A stretch of 64,000 nt of DNA from contig JAHCVI010000004.1 in NCBI GenBank assembly GCA_019096155.1, positions 2,294,001 through 2,358,000 on the forward strand, given 5' to 3'. Made by a program: the position numbers and the translations under genes. Positions 1-11,011 of this stretch are shown here, piece after piece (position 1 is the stretch's first letter; every line of letters begins with the position of its first letter). This DNA is from Staphylotrichum longicolle (Eukaryota > Ascomycota > Sordariomycetes > Sordariales > Chaetomiaceae). The notes beneath the pieces are model-generated. The model was not told the origin of the DNA. It made no database searches and saw only the letters and a program-made list of their open reading frames with translations.

Positions 1-3000
1 TCGTCCAGGGTTCTTCTTCTGTGCCTCGCGCGTGCTTGCGAGGGTTGGTGTCATCGGTCCCCACATCCACGATGCCGACCTCTGGTCGTGGGTGAAACGC
101 AGTCGATAATCTTCCGAAGAGGGTGTCGGGCCACTCCGGACGGGATAAATTTAGAATCAGCACCCCAGACGGCCATCTGCGCGAGCCTGGCATGCTGCGT
201 TGCAAGGCGGTGTTGGCAGAGCTCGGAATTGCGCCCGAGTTTTGCTCTTTGCTCCTGGTCAACAAGAGAAGCAGCGAGGCACAAAGAGGATGTGGCTTGA
301 GCCCGAAAACTCGACTTGAAGCGCAAACGGTGCCCGCTCTGGTGATACGCACGGTGCAGACTGCAGGAAGCGCACGCTAGACCCCTGTCGCACTTTCCAT
401 TTGAAGAAGTTGCGCTTTCATTGGCCATCGGTTTGAGACATCCAGGGCTGCACTGATTGGTCGGAGCGCCCAAAGTTGCAGCCTATGAGCGGCCTGGAAA
501 AGATTAATGCAAGCACCTAAGGGCAAGCACCACGCGGGCGAGTGTTTGATCCATTCTTAGAAACGAAACCCCAGTGCACCACTGCACATGGAGACATGTC
601 GTTCGCAGTCGGCCGAAATGAAGCGGAAGATGGGAAATGCGTTCACGGGCATGCCGTGACAGAGAGATGGCCGCAGGTTATCCTGGTTTGCCTGCGCTTA
701 GTCGCCACTTAGTCTCGTCTGGAGCGCGCTCAACACCGCCCGAGGCGCTTACGGTCGCAACCTTCTTTTTCTCTGAGACAGGACCCATTTCATTGGCGTG
801 CTGCATTCCACAAACCCGACCTGCTACCTCGAAGCTCTGACGCCCGACACGGTCCCAAAACACTGCGGTCTGAAATCGACAGCGATGACGACGCAGAGAC
901 TGGGGAACCCATGCATCGCCTGGAGAAGCTTTTCGGATGGCCTCCACTCCATCGAGAGACAAGCGGTGTGTACAGTTTGGGGAGGGCAACCCCAGCACGC
1001 TGCAGTGGCCTTGCAGACCGAGACGACCCTGTCTCGACAACCAACAACACGTCGCCAAGGTTGCGGCTCACCACCTGTCAGACTGTCTGTCAGTCTGGCC
1101 GGGCTGACACTTTGTTCAAGATTCGTCATGCCCACGGAATGCGGAGAGAGTGCCCATCCTCCTCGGCATCATCAATATCATCAAATACCACAGCCAGGCA
1201 CCATGACCATCAGCATCGGTGTTCTTATCATGCAAGCATCGACGAGCCGTCGTCAAGCATGCCAGAACTGTTATCCCGGTTGACACCCACCACTGGCTTA
1301 TTGCGGGGCAAGCTCCGTATGGTCCCAGAAAGGAAACACGCCCTTGACAGGGCAACTCTTGGGCACCGACCGAGGCATAAGCTTCAGTCAGTCCACAAAT
1401 CTCAAACCACATCTCGACCAGGTTGATGGATCAATGGATGCCTGAAGGCATGGCCCCGTCATTCAATGCTGATGCGAGGACTCATAGCCGCTTCCGTCTC
1501 TCCTCTTTCGGGCCGGATGTTGCAAGTTCACCGCCTGCCCTTGCACAAGTCCTGAAATAAACTCACACCTAACCGCCCAGATGGATAAGACGAAAGCACC
1601 GGAGAAGCACGTGCGCCTTGCTCACGCACACGGGCATGGCGCCTCGATTTCCTCTCTTCTAGAAGGGTTCCACGCCCCCGAAACGCCGGATGGGACGCGT
1701 TTCGAAGACCCGACCCGCTCTGTCACCCAATCATGCGACCACAGACGTCACTGCCATACCGTCCTCGGACTAAAGAGCGTGTTCTCGCGGCCGAAGAAGG
1801 CTGGCGGTTGGGTGGGGATGCTCCGTCTGGCGGCGACGTGGGACGGCAGGTTTCTGATGCCATAAAAAGAACAATGCCCGGCACCGTGGCGGCTCGCCGC
1901 CCGTGAGCTGAGTGGACGACAGTGCCTGTCGCGGTGTCGCCCGGCAGCAAACGGCGAAACGCCGTGACGGACCGGGTGCTCCCCGCAAACCATGGCCCTT
2001 CCCGCCGGTCGCAGATGCACGATTGCGCAACAGTCCGGCCTTGGCGGCCTAGTTTGTGGTTGCTGGACGTATCGAGATTCTGCGCGTGTCGCTTGACGCC
2101 GAAGCGGCGCTTACAACTCCCCAGCAGCGCGTACCCATCACATCACCGCTTTCTATTGGCCAGCCCCCGGATTTCTTAGCATCGGTCAGCCGCCATCATG
2201 GCATTGGACGACAAACCTTCGCGCCAGTTCTAATTCTAGACCACGATGTCGTTTCGAAACGCGACGAAACAACACTGGCTGCTTGCCAACCAACGGTGAT
2301 ATCATTGCATAGGTATCAAAGGCTCGCCCAATGATCACGCAGAACCACCAGCGCCCTTCTTCCTCCCACCCCCCCCTTTCCCCAGGCGTGGCGCCGTTCA
2401 TCAACGTTTTGGCAGGTGACAAGGGTTCGCTGCGGCTCTCTGAGGTTATCGCGACGACCAAGAAGGGATGACATGCATACGCCGGCGGCTGCAGCACCTG
2501 GAGGCGGACAACACCTTGCCCCTGCGGTGCCCTGCAGGAGAACAAGACGGGGGTTGGTTGCTTGAGGGGAGGGCAAGGCCCTTGGACAGTCCCAGCACAC
2601 CGTCGTCGTCACCTCCCCACGCGGGCCGCCCTGCATTCCCGGGGATATCCAGGCACCTGCCGCCCCCATCACACCCCTTACCGCCCTCGCGGTTCCGGGG
2701 GCGCCTGCGCCAAACAGCCCTATCGCGGGCATGGCGAGATCTAGATCTGCGGCACTGGCAGCCTGTACCACGCCCAAGGGACCTAAAGTACTGGTACTTA
2801 CCCGATCGACGTGCTGTACCTGCAGATGGCTTAGGTCCACTTTCAACGACCTGGCTTCTGGAGCCTGTCTCGAACACCCCCAGACCACACATGCAGCCTA
2901 CCTTCACTCAGCAGAACGTGGCTGCTACTTTGCGATTGGCTGAGATGTCGACTCGACATCTTTTTATAACTTCGTTGTTTCCTCGGAAACAATCCGTCTG

Positions 3001-4655
3001 CCTGCCCTGCTTCCGTCTCCAGGATCAATATCACACATCGTGGGTAACCATGAGACGGCCGCACAGTTTCACCTCTGCGTCTCGCTGCACAATGGTTCGC
3101 GTCACCGCTCACCTTTTCTGGCATCTCCGCGACTCTCTCATAACAGCTAACTAGGAGGGCAAATTTCCAGGACTACGAATTAGCCGCTCTATCGACATCC
3201 CATCACTTGGCAACCGCCGAGCAGCTGCACAGCTCTCGGGACCACCACCAAAGGAGAACTCAGATTGGATGACAGAACTGACAAACTGATTCTAGCAACA
3301 ACGTGTAGCAGTTTGGTCCATTTTTAAACCTCCTGGCAGATCCTCGTTTGTTGCGCCTGTTGGCAATGTTGCTGCTATTCTTAGCCCCATGTCACCGCTA
3401 TCTCGCTTGCAAGAACTGCAACTTACCCTATCATCGTCACTTCCGCAAGTCGTCACAGGAGCCGTAGCTATGCTGAGTCTTGTCCGTTTGATGTTTGTTG
3501 GGTTTCCGGCGTGTTGGTTTTCTCCGTATCCTGGATTTGCGTGTTCCTGTTCTCCGGGTTGTCAGACACACAGCGCGGCTGAACCAGGAAATGACTCAAG
3601 ACACAGCCGCTGTCAAAAACGGCGTGAAACGGTTGAGCATTGGGAAATATCCAAATGAGTCATCACTGGCGCCAAGGAAAAGAGCGGAAAGAACGCGTAT
3701 CAGGGAAGACTCTCTGGTTTACTGCCAGAGGACAGTTTCTCTCATGATCGCAAGGTTAAACAACTCTTGCATCTACGATTGAATTAGTAACCAGACCGAT
3801 TTCTGAGTTGACACTGGCTCAAATTGACCTTTACTCCCATCAACATTGATGAGTGTGTCCTCCATACCTGGTCTCGAATTACTTGAGTTTATACGGCAAC
3901 ACAGCCATCGCAAACAGGGAGGATGCTCGGGGAGGAACGCTAACAGACGAAAACCATGTTAGAAAACAAGACCATAACTAGAACCACGGGAGAAACCCCG
4001 ACAATTTAAAGACATGGTAGTGAAAAAGGGCAACGATAAGGAACGCCAACGTTGTGAGTCCCCAAGCAACAAAAGGGTGGACACCCAAGTGGAAGTATAC
4101 AGCTGAGACCACCATCCAACTCGCTTGTCGACACACAACCCACACGACGCACCACAACATTTTGTTCTGTCAACTACTGGTAGACAAGGAAACACCGGAG
4201 CCATGAGTTTCTCGACGACGCGGACACAAACAACTATATATTCGTCCCTTCGGCGGGTATTGAGACGCCTAGATGTCAACACAGAACCTGTGTGCGGGAA
4301 TCGAGTTGCGGTGACCTGACAAGCTTGAGCTTCGTGCGGTGGACTTAGCAACCTATCTCAGGCCCATCGGTTGAGGAAACGGCGGGTATGCCGACAGACT
4401 ATCAGTCAAGCACTGAGTGTGTTGTGTGACCTGTCGGATCCAAGCTGAGTGGTTCACCACCAAAACATAATTAACAGCGGAGGAAGGAACTCGACGAAAG
4501 CACTTTGGTCAAGTCAGGGGTAGCATTTAAACACCACAACACGTCAACAAAAGCAACGAGTTTGCAGAGTGGCAACAACGCTTATTTGGCCCGTCCATCA
4601 CCGATGGCTCTCACTCTCTAGCTCTCATGATCACAGACATATTTCAAGCCTTCTT
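1..4655. other. gene-free stretch, left edge
   Basis: No gene could be recognised here on either strand. Open frames up to about 230 codons exist (for example near 0.8-1.4 kb and 2.2-3.2 kb), but they overlap in several frames, lack family motifs and look like chance frames in GC-rich DNA. The stretch may hold the promoter or leader of a gene to the left, or unannotated non-coding RNA. The last part carries the 3' flank of the SWC4 gene. Confidence 0.5.
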
Positions 4656-6542
4656 CTACTTCTTCTGCCGCTTCGCACTCTTATCGCTCGTCGTGCTCAA
4701 CACACTCGCGCTCCGCTTATGCGCCCCGCTGCTCCCCGGTCTCGCAGCAGCAGCAGCATCCGGAGCGGCAGTCTTATCCTTCTCCGCCCCCGGTTCCTCC
4801 TTGATCCCATCCGCCTTCGCTTCAGCAGCCGCAGCCTGGCCCCCCTCCCCTGTCGCCTCCTCAGTCGCCTCCTTCCCCTTCTTTCCCTCCTCCCCCTCAC
4901 CCGCCTTGCCGGCCTCATCGCCTCCCAGCACCCCTTTCGCCCGCTCCCTCTCCACCTTCTTAGCCTCCTCCAACTTGATCTCCCCTTCCAGCTTATCGCT
5001 CAGCTTCCTCATATCCACCAGCGCAGCCACCGCGCTCCACAGCACCTCAAACTGCGCCGTGACGGCGGCCGTGGGCATGACCAGGCGCGGCGGCACGTCC
5101 AGCTCGGCGAGGGCGTTGGTCATGCGCAGCTGCTGCTGGCCCGACTTGTGGCTGTACAGCTTGTTGATGCGCTCGTAGCGGAACGTCGGCCCGCTGCCGA
5201 GGCGGTCGTGGTACGTGATGCCGTAGACCTGCTCCTCCTGTGTTGACAGCTTGCGGCGCTCCGGCTGCGCGGCCGAGCCCTTCTTCTTGTTGGCCGCGGC
5301 AGCCGAGGCGGCGGCGGCGGCGGCGGCGGCTGCGCCAGAGGCGGAGGTGGCTGTTGTGGGCGTGGGTTCGGCGGAGGCGGCGGGTCCGCGGACGTCCGAG
5401 TCGCGGCGGCTGGAGGGGGCCGCGGCGATGCTCTCACGCCGGTTGGGATTGGATTCGGAGGCCGCGCTGCCGGGGACGGCGCCTGAGGGGCTGACGCCGT
5501 CGCCTGGGCCGAGGATGCTCTTGCGCTTTTTGGACTTGTCGGTGGACATGAGGTTTTGGAGAAGGGCCTGCAGGCCGGCGGAGCTCTTGAACGAGTTGAT
5601 ATCGGAGTCGGTGGCGGGGTAGTCGAGGCGGTTGTACAGCTCGCGGCGCTCCTCGTTGAAGCGCTCGGTGCGCGCCAGGATGCGCTTGATCTCGAGGAGA
5701 AGTGACTCCTCTTCACGCGCCTCGTCCTTAGATCGGGCCATGGTGTTGAGGGCAAACTCCTTGCGCTTCCTCTCCTGTTCTGGGTTGAAGTTCTGCATCA
5801 TCTCGTAGAGCTCAAACTCAGGCCGCGTCATGTACTGCGCCGGCTTCTGCACCGCCATCATCTTTGCCGCGACCTCGTAATAGCGCGCCTTCAGGTCCTC
5901 CATTGTCCGGGGTTTCGGCGCGGGCACCACGGCCGTGCTAGTCCCGTTGGCCTCTTCTCCTGGCGGAGGCTTTGGGGCAAACTCGTAGCGGTCCCATATG
6001 ATGGGCCAGCGCAGGTCGAAATCCCTGGCGACCTCCATCAGGTAGTCTGTTTCCTCCTTTGTCCACTCAACGCTCTGCAAGTTGGACCGGTATTGATCGT
6101 CGTCGTACTGCGGCACCGAGACCTGGACGTTGAACTTGGCGAACGACGAGTCCTCGGTGGTCTCAACCTTCTTTTCGCCGTCAACCCCGTCTTCGCTCGG
6201 CCGCATCTCGCCGTCCTGCATGGGTTCTGGTGGCGCGCCATGCTCCGTCTTCCGTTTCCAGTGCCGAAGTACGAGGGTGCCGCCGTCGTCCCTCGCCGAG
6301 TTCGTAAACGCCCTCAACTCCCATCGCGCAGCGGGTTTGCGACTTGCAAATCGGCGTTTCTTGAAGACGTGGACCTCGGGGACGATGGCTATCGGGTTGT
6401 CGCCGCCTAGATTTTGCACCTCGCGTGCAAGTCCCTTCAGGTTTGGCCGTGGAGCAGCCGTCTTTTGTTTCTTAGATGGCCGGTGTGCTGCAGACTGGTC
6501 TGAGGGGAGGTTGAGGACATCGCGGAGATCGTTGGAGGCCAT
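4656..6542 (-). CDS. SWC4: SWR1/NuA4 complex subunit Swc4 (DMAP1 family)
   Basis: A single-exon gene of 628 aa. Swc4/DMAP1 is shared by the SWR1 remodeller, which deposits H2A.Z, and the NuA4 histone acetyltransferase in the nucleus. The start was set at the MASNDLRDVLNLPSD methionine because this N-terminus is typical of the family; an in-frame ATG 34 codons upstream lies in unconserved sequence. Visible features are a basic KKQK patch near residue 25, the conserved block PEVHVFKKRRF, a SANT-type helix region around residues 155-190 (VEWTKEETDYLMEVARDFDL, then RWPIIWDRYEF), and a C-terminal YGITYHDRLGSGPTFRYERI block near 440. A poly-Ala run near residue 400 and a Lys/Glu/Ala-rich tail look disordered. 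It diverges from the p24 gene across 581 bp. Confidence 0.9.
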   Translation of the reverse strand: MASNDLRDVLNLPSDQSAAHRPSKKQKTAAPRPNLKGLAREVQNLGGDNPIAIVPEVHVFKKRRFASRKPAARWELRAFTNSARDDGGTLVLRHWKRKTEHGAPPEPMQDGEMRPSEDGVDGEKKVETTEDSSFAKFNVQVSVPQYDDDQYRSNLQSVEWTKEETDYLMEVARDFDLRWPIIWDRYEFAPKPPPGEEANGTSTAVVPAPKPRTMEDLKARYYEVAAKMMAVQKPAQYMTRPEFELYEMMQNFNPEQERKRKEFALNTMARSKDEAREEESLLLEIKRILARTERFNEERRELYNRLDYPATDSDINSFKSSAGLQALLQNLMSTDKSKKRKSILGPGDGVSPSGAVPGSAASESNPNRRESIAAAPSSRRDSDVRGPAASAEPTPTTATSASGAAAAAAAAASAAAANKKKGSAAQPERRKLSTQEEQVYGITYHDRLGSGPTFRYERINKLYSHKSGQQQLRMTNALAELDVPPRLVMPTAAVTAQFEVLWSAVAALVDMRKLSDKLEGEIKLEEAKKVERERAKGVLGGDEAGKAGEGEEGKKGKEATEEATGEGGQAAAAEAKADGIKEEPGAEKDKTAAPDAAAAARPGSSGAHKRSASVLSTTSDKSAKRQKK

Positions 6543-7123
6543 GGTGGTGTGGGGGTGTTTTTGCCGGTCGCGTCGCGCGCAAACCCACTGTACTCCGGGG
6601 TCGCAAGGTGAGCGGTCGCGGCGCGCAGAATCGATCGGTGTCAAGCCCGTTTCAATTGAACGGAGTATATTAGATAATACACATTGAGAAAAGCGAGCGG
6701 CTCTCAGTTTTCGCGATGAAGGAGCGACAAAGCAGTGTTTGGGTGATGCAATTCGATTGATCTGGGCAGTTCATCAAGGTCGTTCTGGGGGATTTTGGCA
6801 GCAGTGACCGCCCAAAAAACCTCCATCGCAATCACTGCAATCGCTGCCGGTGCTCTGAAAGTTGAATGCCAAGCGGATGCTCTTCAGAGGGAGCACGTGA
6901 CAGTGCAGTTCGCTGAGCGGACTGAGTGGACTGGGGAGGCCGGAGTGGACCCAATTTTCCCGAACGTGGCAGCTTCGAAAGCTTGGCTTCCCGGGTCGCG
7001 ACTGTGTGTACAGATTATGTGCAAGAGTGTCCGACCGTCACTTGCCCACAACCTCAACCCAGCGATTTCGATTCCCTAGCCGTCACCGACAGCGCGAGGT
7101 GACCCGCCATCCCGTCCGCCAAG
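6543..7123. promoter_or_regulatory. shared divergent promoter region (SWC4 / p24)
   Basis: A 581-bp interval between two divergent start codons, so it should hold both promoters and leaders. No specific operator-like motif stood out. The assignment rests on position only. Confidence 0.5.
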
Positions 7124-7962
7124 ATGAGGTCGTTTCTCCCCCTCCTATCGATGGCCTCAATGGCCCAGGCGCTGTACTTCTTCATCGACGTGACAAGCCC
7201 CAAGTGCTTCTTCGAGGAGCTCCCCAAGGACACCCTGGTGGTGGGCCACTACACGGCTGAGGAGGGGGACGACCACAAGCACGCCTGGGAACGCCACGAC
7301 GGCATTAGCATCTACATCTCTGTCGATGTACGTCTTTCCCTCGGCCAATGCTCCCTCAGTTCCCCCGGACCAACCTTGCTGACCCCCTATCCCCCCCTTT
7401 CCAGGAAATCTTCGACAACGACCACCGCGTCGTCTCCCAGCGCGGCGGCTCCTCGGGCAAGTTCACCTTCACTGCCGCCGAGGCCGGCGACCACAAGATC
7501 TGCTTCACCCCGTCGTCCAGCAGCGGCCGTTCCAACTGGCTGTCGACTGCCTCCCCCAACGGCGGCATCCGCCTGTCGCTGGACATCGCCATTGGCGAGA
7601 CGAGCGCCCTCGACGGCGGCGACAAGGACAAGATGCAGGATCTGGCCACGCGCGTGCGGGATCTGAACGCGCGGCTGAACGATATCAGGCGGGAGCAGGT
7701 GTTCCAGAGGGTGCGTTTCCCGTTTTCGTTCCTGGTCACACCACCACACCCCCCCTTGGACCTCCACATGGAAGAAGAATCCGGGATAAGTGACTGACTT
7801 GTGGGAAAACAGGAACGTGAAGCCGAGTTCCGCGATCAATCCGAGAGCACCAACGCCCGCGTCGTGCGGTGGATCCTGATCCAGCTCACCGTGCTGGGCG
7901 TCACATGTGCCTGGCAGCTCTCGCACCTGCGGTCCTTCTTTATCAAGCAGAAGCTCACATAA
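7124..7962 (+). CDS. p24-family cargo receptor, alpha subfamily (Erp1/TMED4/9-like)
   Basis: Exons 7124-7327, 7405-7710 and 7813-7962 give 219 aa. p24 proteins cycle between ER and Golgi in COPII/COPI vesicles and help load cargo. The sequence shows a signal peptide (MRSFLPLLSMASMAQA), then ALYFFIDVTSPKCFFEELP, which matches the p24-alpha signature with its first GOLD-domain Cys; the partner Cys is in DHKICF. A coiled-coil region (KMQDLATRVRDLNARLNDIR) precedes the conserved ESTNARVV block, a C-terminal membrane span (about 190-207) and a short cytosolic tail ending FFIKQKLT with aromatic and basic sorting residues. Length and order fit the family. Intron donors are GTACGT and GTGCGT. Which yeast Erp protein it replaces is not certain. 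Confidence 0.92.
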
Positions 7963-9473
7963 ACATAGACATCGAAGATCTGATTGCTTGTTGTTATGGA
8001 TGACTGTGTTGATGTGGGAATTCCTCTTTGTCTGTCGATGATGATCTGCCGTGTATTGCATTGGGGCTCTCGTTACAGAAAGCATCAGAGCTTTCTCACT
8101 GCGAGTGGGAAAAGACTTGTTTACGGGTATGGGAGCGGGAGTTTCTAAATGCCATCAATGATAGGTATATACGCGGTCATGGTTCTACTGTAATGATATA
8201 TACACTTGGTCGGTCAGGCATGGTGGGCAATGCAACTTTCCATCTCTCACAAGTGGTGGTGCCTGAGAACACCCATGGGAAACACGAATCAAATGCATAA
8301 AAGTCTATTAGCATCTACTGCAACTCTTCCTTTCCATCTGCTGGCCGGGGCTCCGCTCGAGATACCGCGATTCAGGCTCAGTGTAGGTACGGATACAGAA
8401 ACAAATCCAAATCGTCCCTGCCAACAATTCCCTAAAGAAAAGTCAAGACACTCTCCCTGAGATGGCCTGGCAAACCAATTTCGTTTCCCATCAAGAAAAC
8501 CCTGAACAGTAATTCGAGATGGATATTGTCCGTCAGCACCAAAGGTTCTCGCGCTCAGCAAAACCCATCCCATCCTTTGAGCAACGTGCCACGCCAAAGG
8601 GACACAAAAACACAACTCTACCAAACTGTGCATGATGCGATAGAGAAGTACAGCTCACTCTCACTCGCCTAAGCCCGACCCTAACAAAGTGGTAGTTGTA
8701 GTAGTAGTCGTCGATTCAGTCAAGGTGTCAACCTTGCCGCCCAGCTCAACTACCACTACCACCACCACCATTACCACGGTAGCCGCCGCGGCCGTGGTTT
8801 TGTTTTCGTTTCTGTACTTGTGTCTCAAGTCTCACAAAGGGATGCTGATTATTAGAGAGTTATCTGTATGGAAAGAAGACAGGTAAAAAAAACGACAAAG
8901 AAACCACGTCCAAAGAGTGCGCCATGATGTCTTGTTCTAGTCTCTCCTCCTCCCTTTCTTGTTGCCCAACCCGGCTCAGCCCAAGCCAACCACGCCGCAA
9001 AAACCCATCTGGCCAGTCCAGCTCTGTCGCCGTCTTGTTGTCCAGTAAAGAGCCGCGAGAAGATCAGCTCCCGGCAGAGAGAGAGGGAGCATAACAAAAG
9101 CGAGAGAGGGCGAGACTCGCAACCAAGAGAGGGAAAATAAAAACAACCGGATTATCGTGATCGTAATGCTGATGTCTGTCCAGAGGCGCCGAATCTGTGT
9201 GCCGGAAACCGCTATGGAAAGAAGGTATCCTCTATGTCCCATGCAAAAACGAAAAACGCATGCGCATGTGTTTCAGGCAAATCATGTCAGACTCGTCTCC
9301 TGGAAAGCCCTATATATAGAACATGCCGTCCGCTGCAGTCGCGACGCTGGCCCGCAGAGAGACACACGTTAGCAGGGCTGCCTGCGTCCCGTTCTGCCCG
9401 GCGAAAAGACTGCTTGCTTACTCAACAGGACGCCAGATGATTCAACAAGCAAAGAAAAAGACCCTGAAGGCTG
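7963..9473. other. intergenic region, convergent 3' flanks
   Basis: This lies between the p24 gene end and the casein kinase end, so it holds two 3' UTRs. Around 8690-8790 is a simple-sequence patch of GTAGTA/ACCACC units, with a 9-bp inverted repeat (GTGGTAGTT near 8690 and AACTACCAC near 8747). On the minus strand the same patch reads as a Gly-rich tail ending in a stop, but no upstream coding sequence supports a gene. Nothing else was recognised. Confidence 0.5.
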
Positions 9474-11011
9474 CTAGCCGCAGCACAGCGTCTTCATGAA
9501 CTTCTGGAAGCCAGTCGGTTGCGGCTGCTGGGGGTTATTCTGCGGCTGGGCCGGGCTGTTCATCTGGGGCGACTGTGTCATTGGCCTCTGGGGCAGGTTC
9601 TGAGTGCTGTTCTGGAACTGCGCCTGGGTCGAGCCCGTCGGCGTCGGCGCGGCTGCCATGTAACCCCCAGCTGGCGACCGCGGGCTTGCCAATCCGGGGC
9701 CGTTTTGCCGCCCTTGGTTCTGTTGCTGTCCCATGGGCTGGCGCGGCAGAGGGGGTTGTGTGGCGTTTAAACGAGCTGCGGTCAGTCCCGGGGCTTGCGG
9801 GTCGCTTTGGTGACGAGTGGTGGCCCCCCGCGAATTGCCGTGGATTTCCATGGCCGATGCCCCGGGCCGCGAGTTTGGGTCGTGCAGGTTCTGGCGGTTC
9901 CAGTCCCCCTTCTTGTCCTGCTTCTTCATCCAATCGTACTCGCCATCCTCAACCTGGCCCGCGAGCTGCAGGGCATCGGTAAAGAGACCCCGCAGATAGT
10001 TATAGTCGGGCTCGTCTTCGAAGCCAAGGCCGCGCACGTAGCGGAGGTACTGATCGAACTGGACGGGGAAACCCGCGCAGAGATCCTTGATGTCGGTTGT
10101 TTGCTTCTTCTCGCCAATCTTCTCGTACTTCTGCTTGTTGGTGGCAGCCTTGAGACCCTGCCAGGGCAGGCCACCACGGAGGAAGTACATGAAGACGTGG
10201 CCCAGCGCCTCGAGATCGTCGCGTCGGGACTGCTCCCTGCCAAGATGGGTGTTGATGCTCATGTACCGGGCAGTTCCCGAGAGGGACTTGCGTTCCCGGT
10301 AGGGGATGTGTTGCTTCGTCTTGGGATCACGGTATTGCTTAGCCATGCCGAAATCGACGACGTGAATCACGTTCGCGGTCTTCGTCCCGGGCCTTCCAAT
10401 CAAGAAGTTGTCGGGCTTGATATCTCGGTAAATCAGGTTCTTCTCGTGGATCGTTTGGACACGCGACAACTGGGGCAGGGGTCAGTAAACGATGCATTCA
10501 ACAGGCCTCAAGTCAGAAGCACCCACCATTTGCTTCGCGACCATGCAGACTGTCTTGAGACTGAACCTCCGGTTGCAGTGGTCAAAGAGATCCTCCAGTG
10601 ATGGGCCAAGCAGATCAATGACCAGGATGTTGTGGAGGCCTTCTTGGCCGAAGTAGTAGACATTGGGAATGCCGGCTGTGCCAGGACGTGGTTAGACAAG
10701 ATTATGGTTATTTCGGGATGAAGACTTCAAAGGACTCACGGCAGCCAACCAAGATTTTGTAGGTCCGGTACTCGTCGCGAAGTTGGGGAGCGTCGCTCTT
10801 CCTGGGTTCCTGTATCGCAAGCACCTTGTCAGCCTTGCCGGTCTGCAATGGGCTGTGCCGAGGGTAGTCGCAAATGACGTACAAACTTGATGGCAACCTG
10901 CTGGCTGTTGAGGAGGTTCATTCCCTCAAAAATTACGCCAAAAGAGCCCTCTCCAATCTTCTTTCCCACCCTGTAGTGGACGCCCACTACATTCGACGAT
11001 GACGAAGCCAT
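9474..11011 (-). CDS. ck-1b: casein kinase I, Yck/CK-1b type
   Basis: Four exons (11011-10883, 10809-10740, 10675-10527, 10469-9474) encode about 447 aa. It is a CK1-family Ser/Thr kinase; Yck-type members sit at the plasma membrane through C-terminal palmitoylation and act in nutrient sensing, endocytosis and morphogenesis. The N-terminus MASSSSNVVGVHYRVGKKIG, the glycine loop GEGSFG, the catalytic-loop RDIKPDNF and the activation region VVDFGMAKQYRD are all present. A Gln/Pro/Asn-rich tail follows the kinase domain and ends KTLCCG; the paired cysteines fit lipidation, though one Gly follows them. The MASSSSN-type start and CC end separate it from the Hrr25/CK-1a group. Intron 3 splits the kinase domain just before LSRVQTIHEKN, so exon 4 starts on TTG (Leu), not on a start codon. 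Confidence 0.93.

Noticed and set aside
798..1426. Overlapping plus-strand frames of 161 and 171 codons
   Set aside because: Two different frames and a minus-strand frame are open over the same bases; none has motifs, which fits chance in GC-rich DNA.
2186..3154. Frames of 190-228 codons on both strands
   Set aside because: The translations are Pro/Arg/Ser-rich low-complexity text without family signatures.
3978..4160. Minus-strand 60-codon frame with a hydrophobic stretch (WGLTTLAFLIVALFHYHVF)
   Set aside because: It could be a small membrane protein, but there is no family match, no supporting splice structure, and another frame overlaps it throughout.
8740..8800. Minus-strand Gly-rich tail resembling the end of an RNA-binding protein
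   Set aside because: It comes from ACCACC simple sequence; no RRM or exon could be found upstream on that strand.
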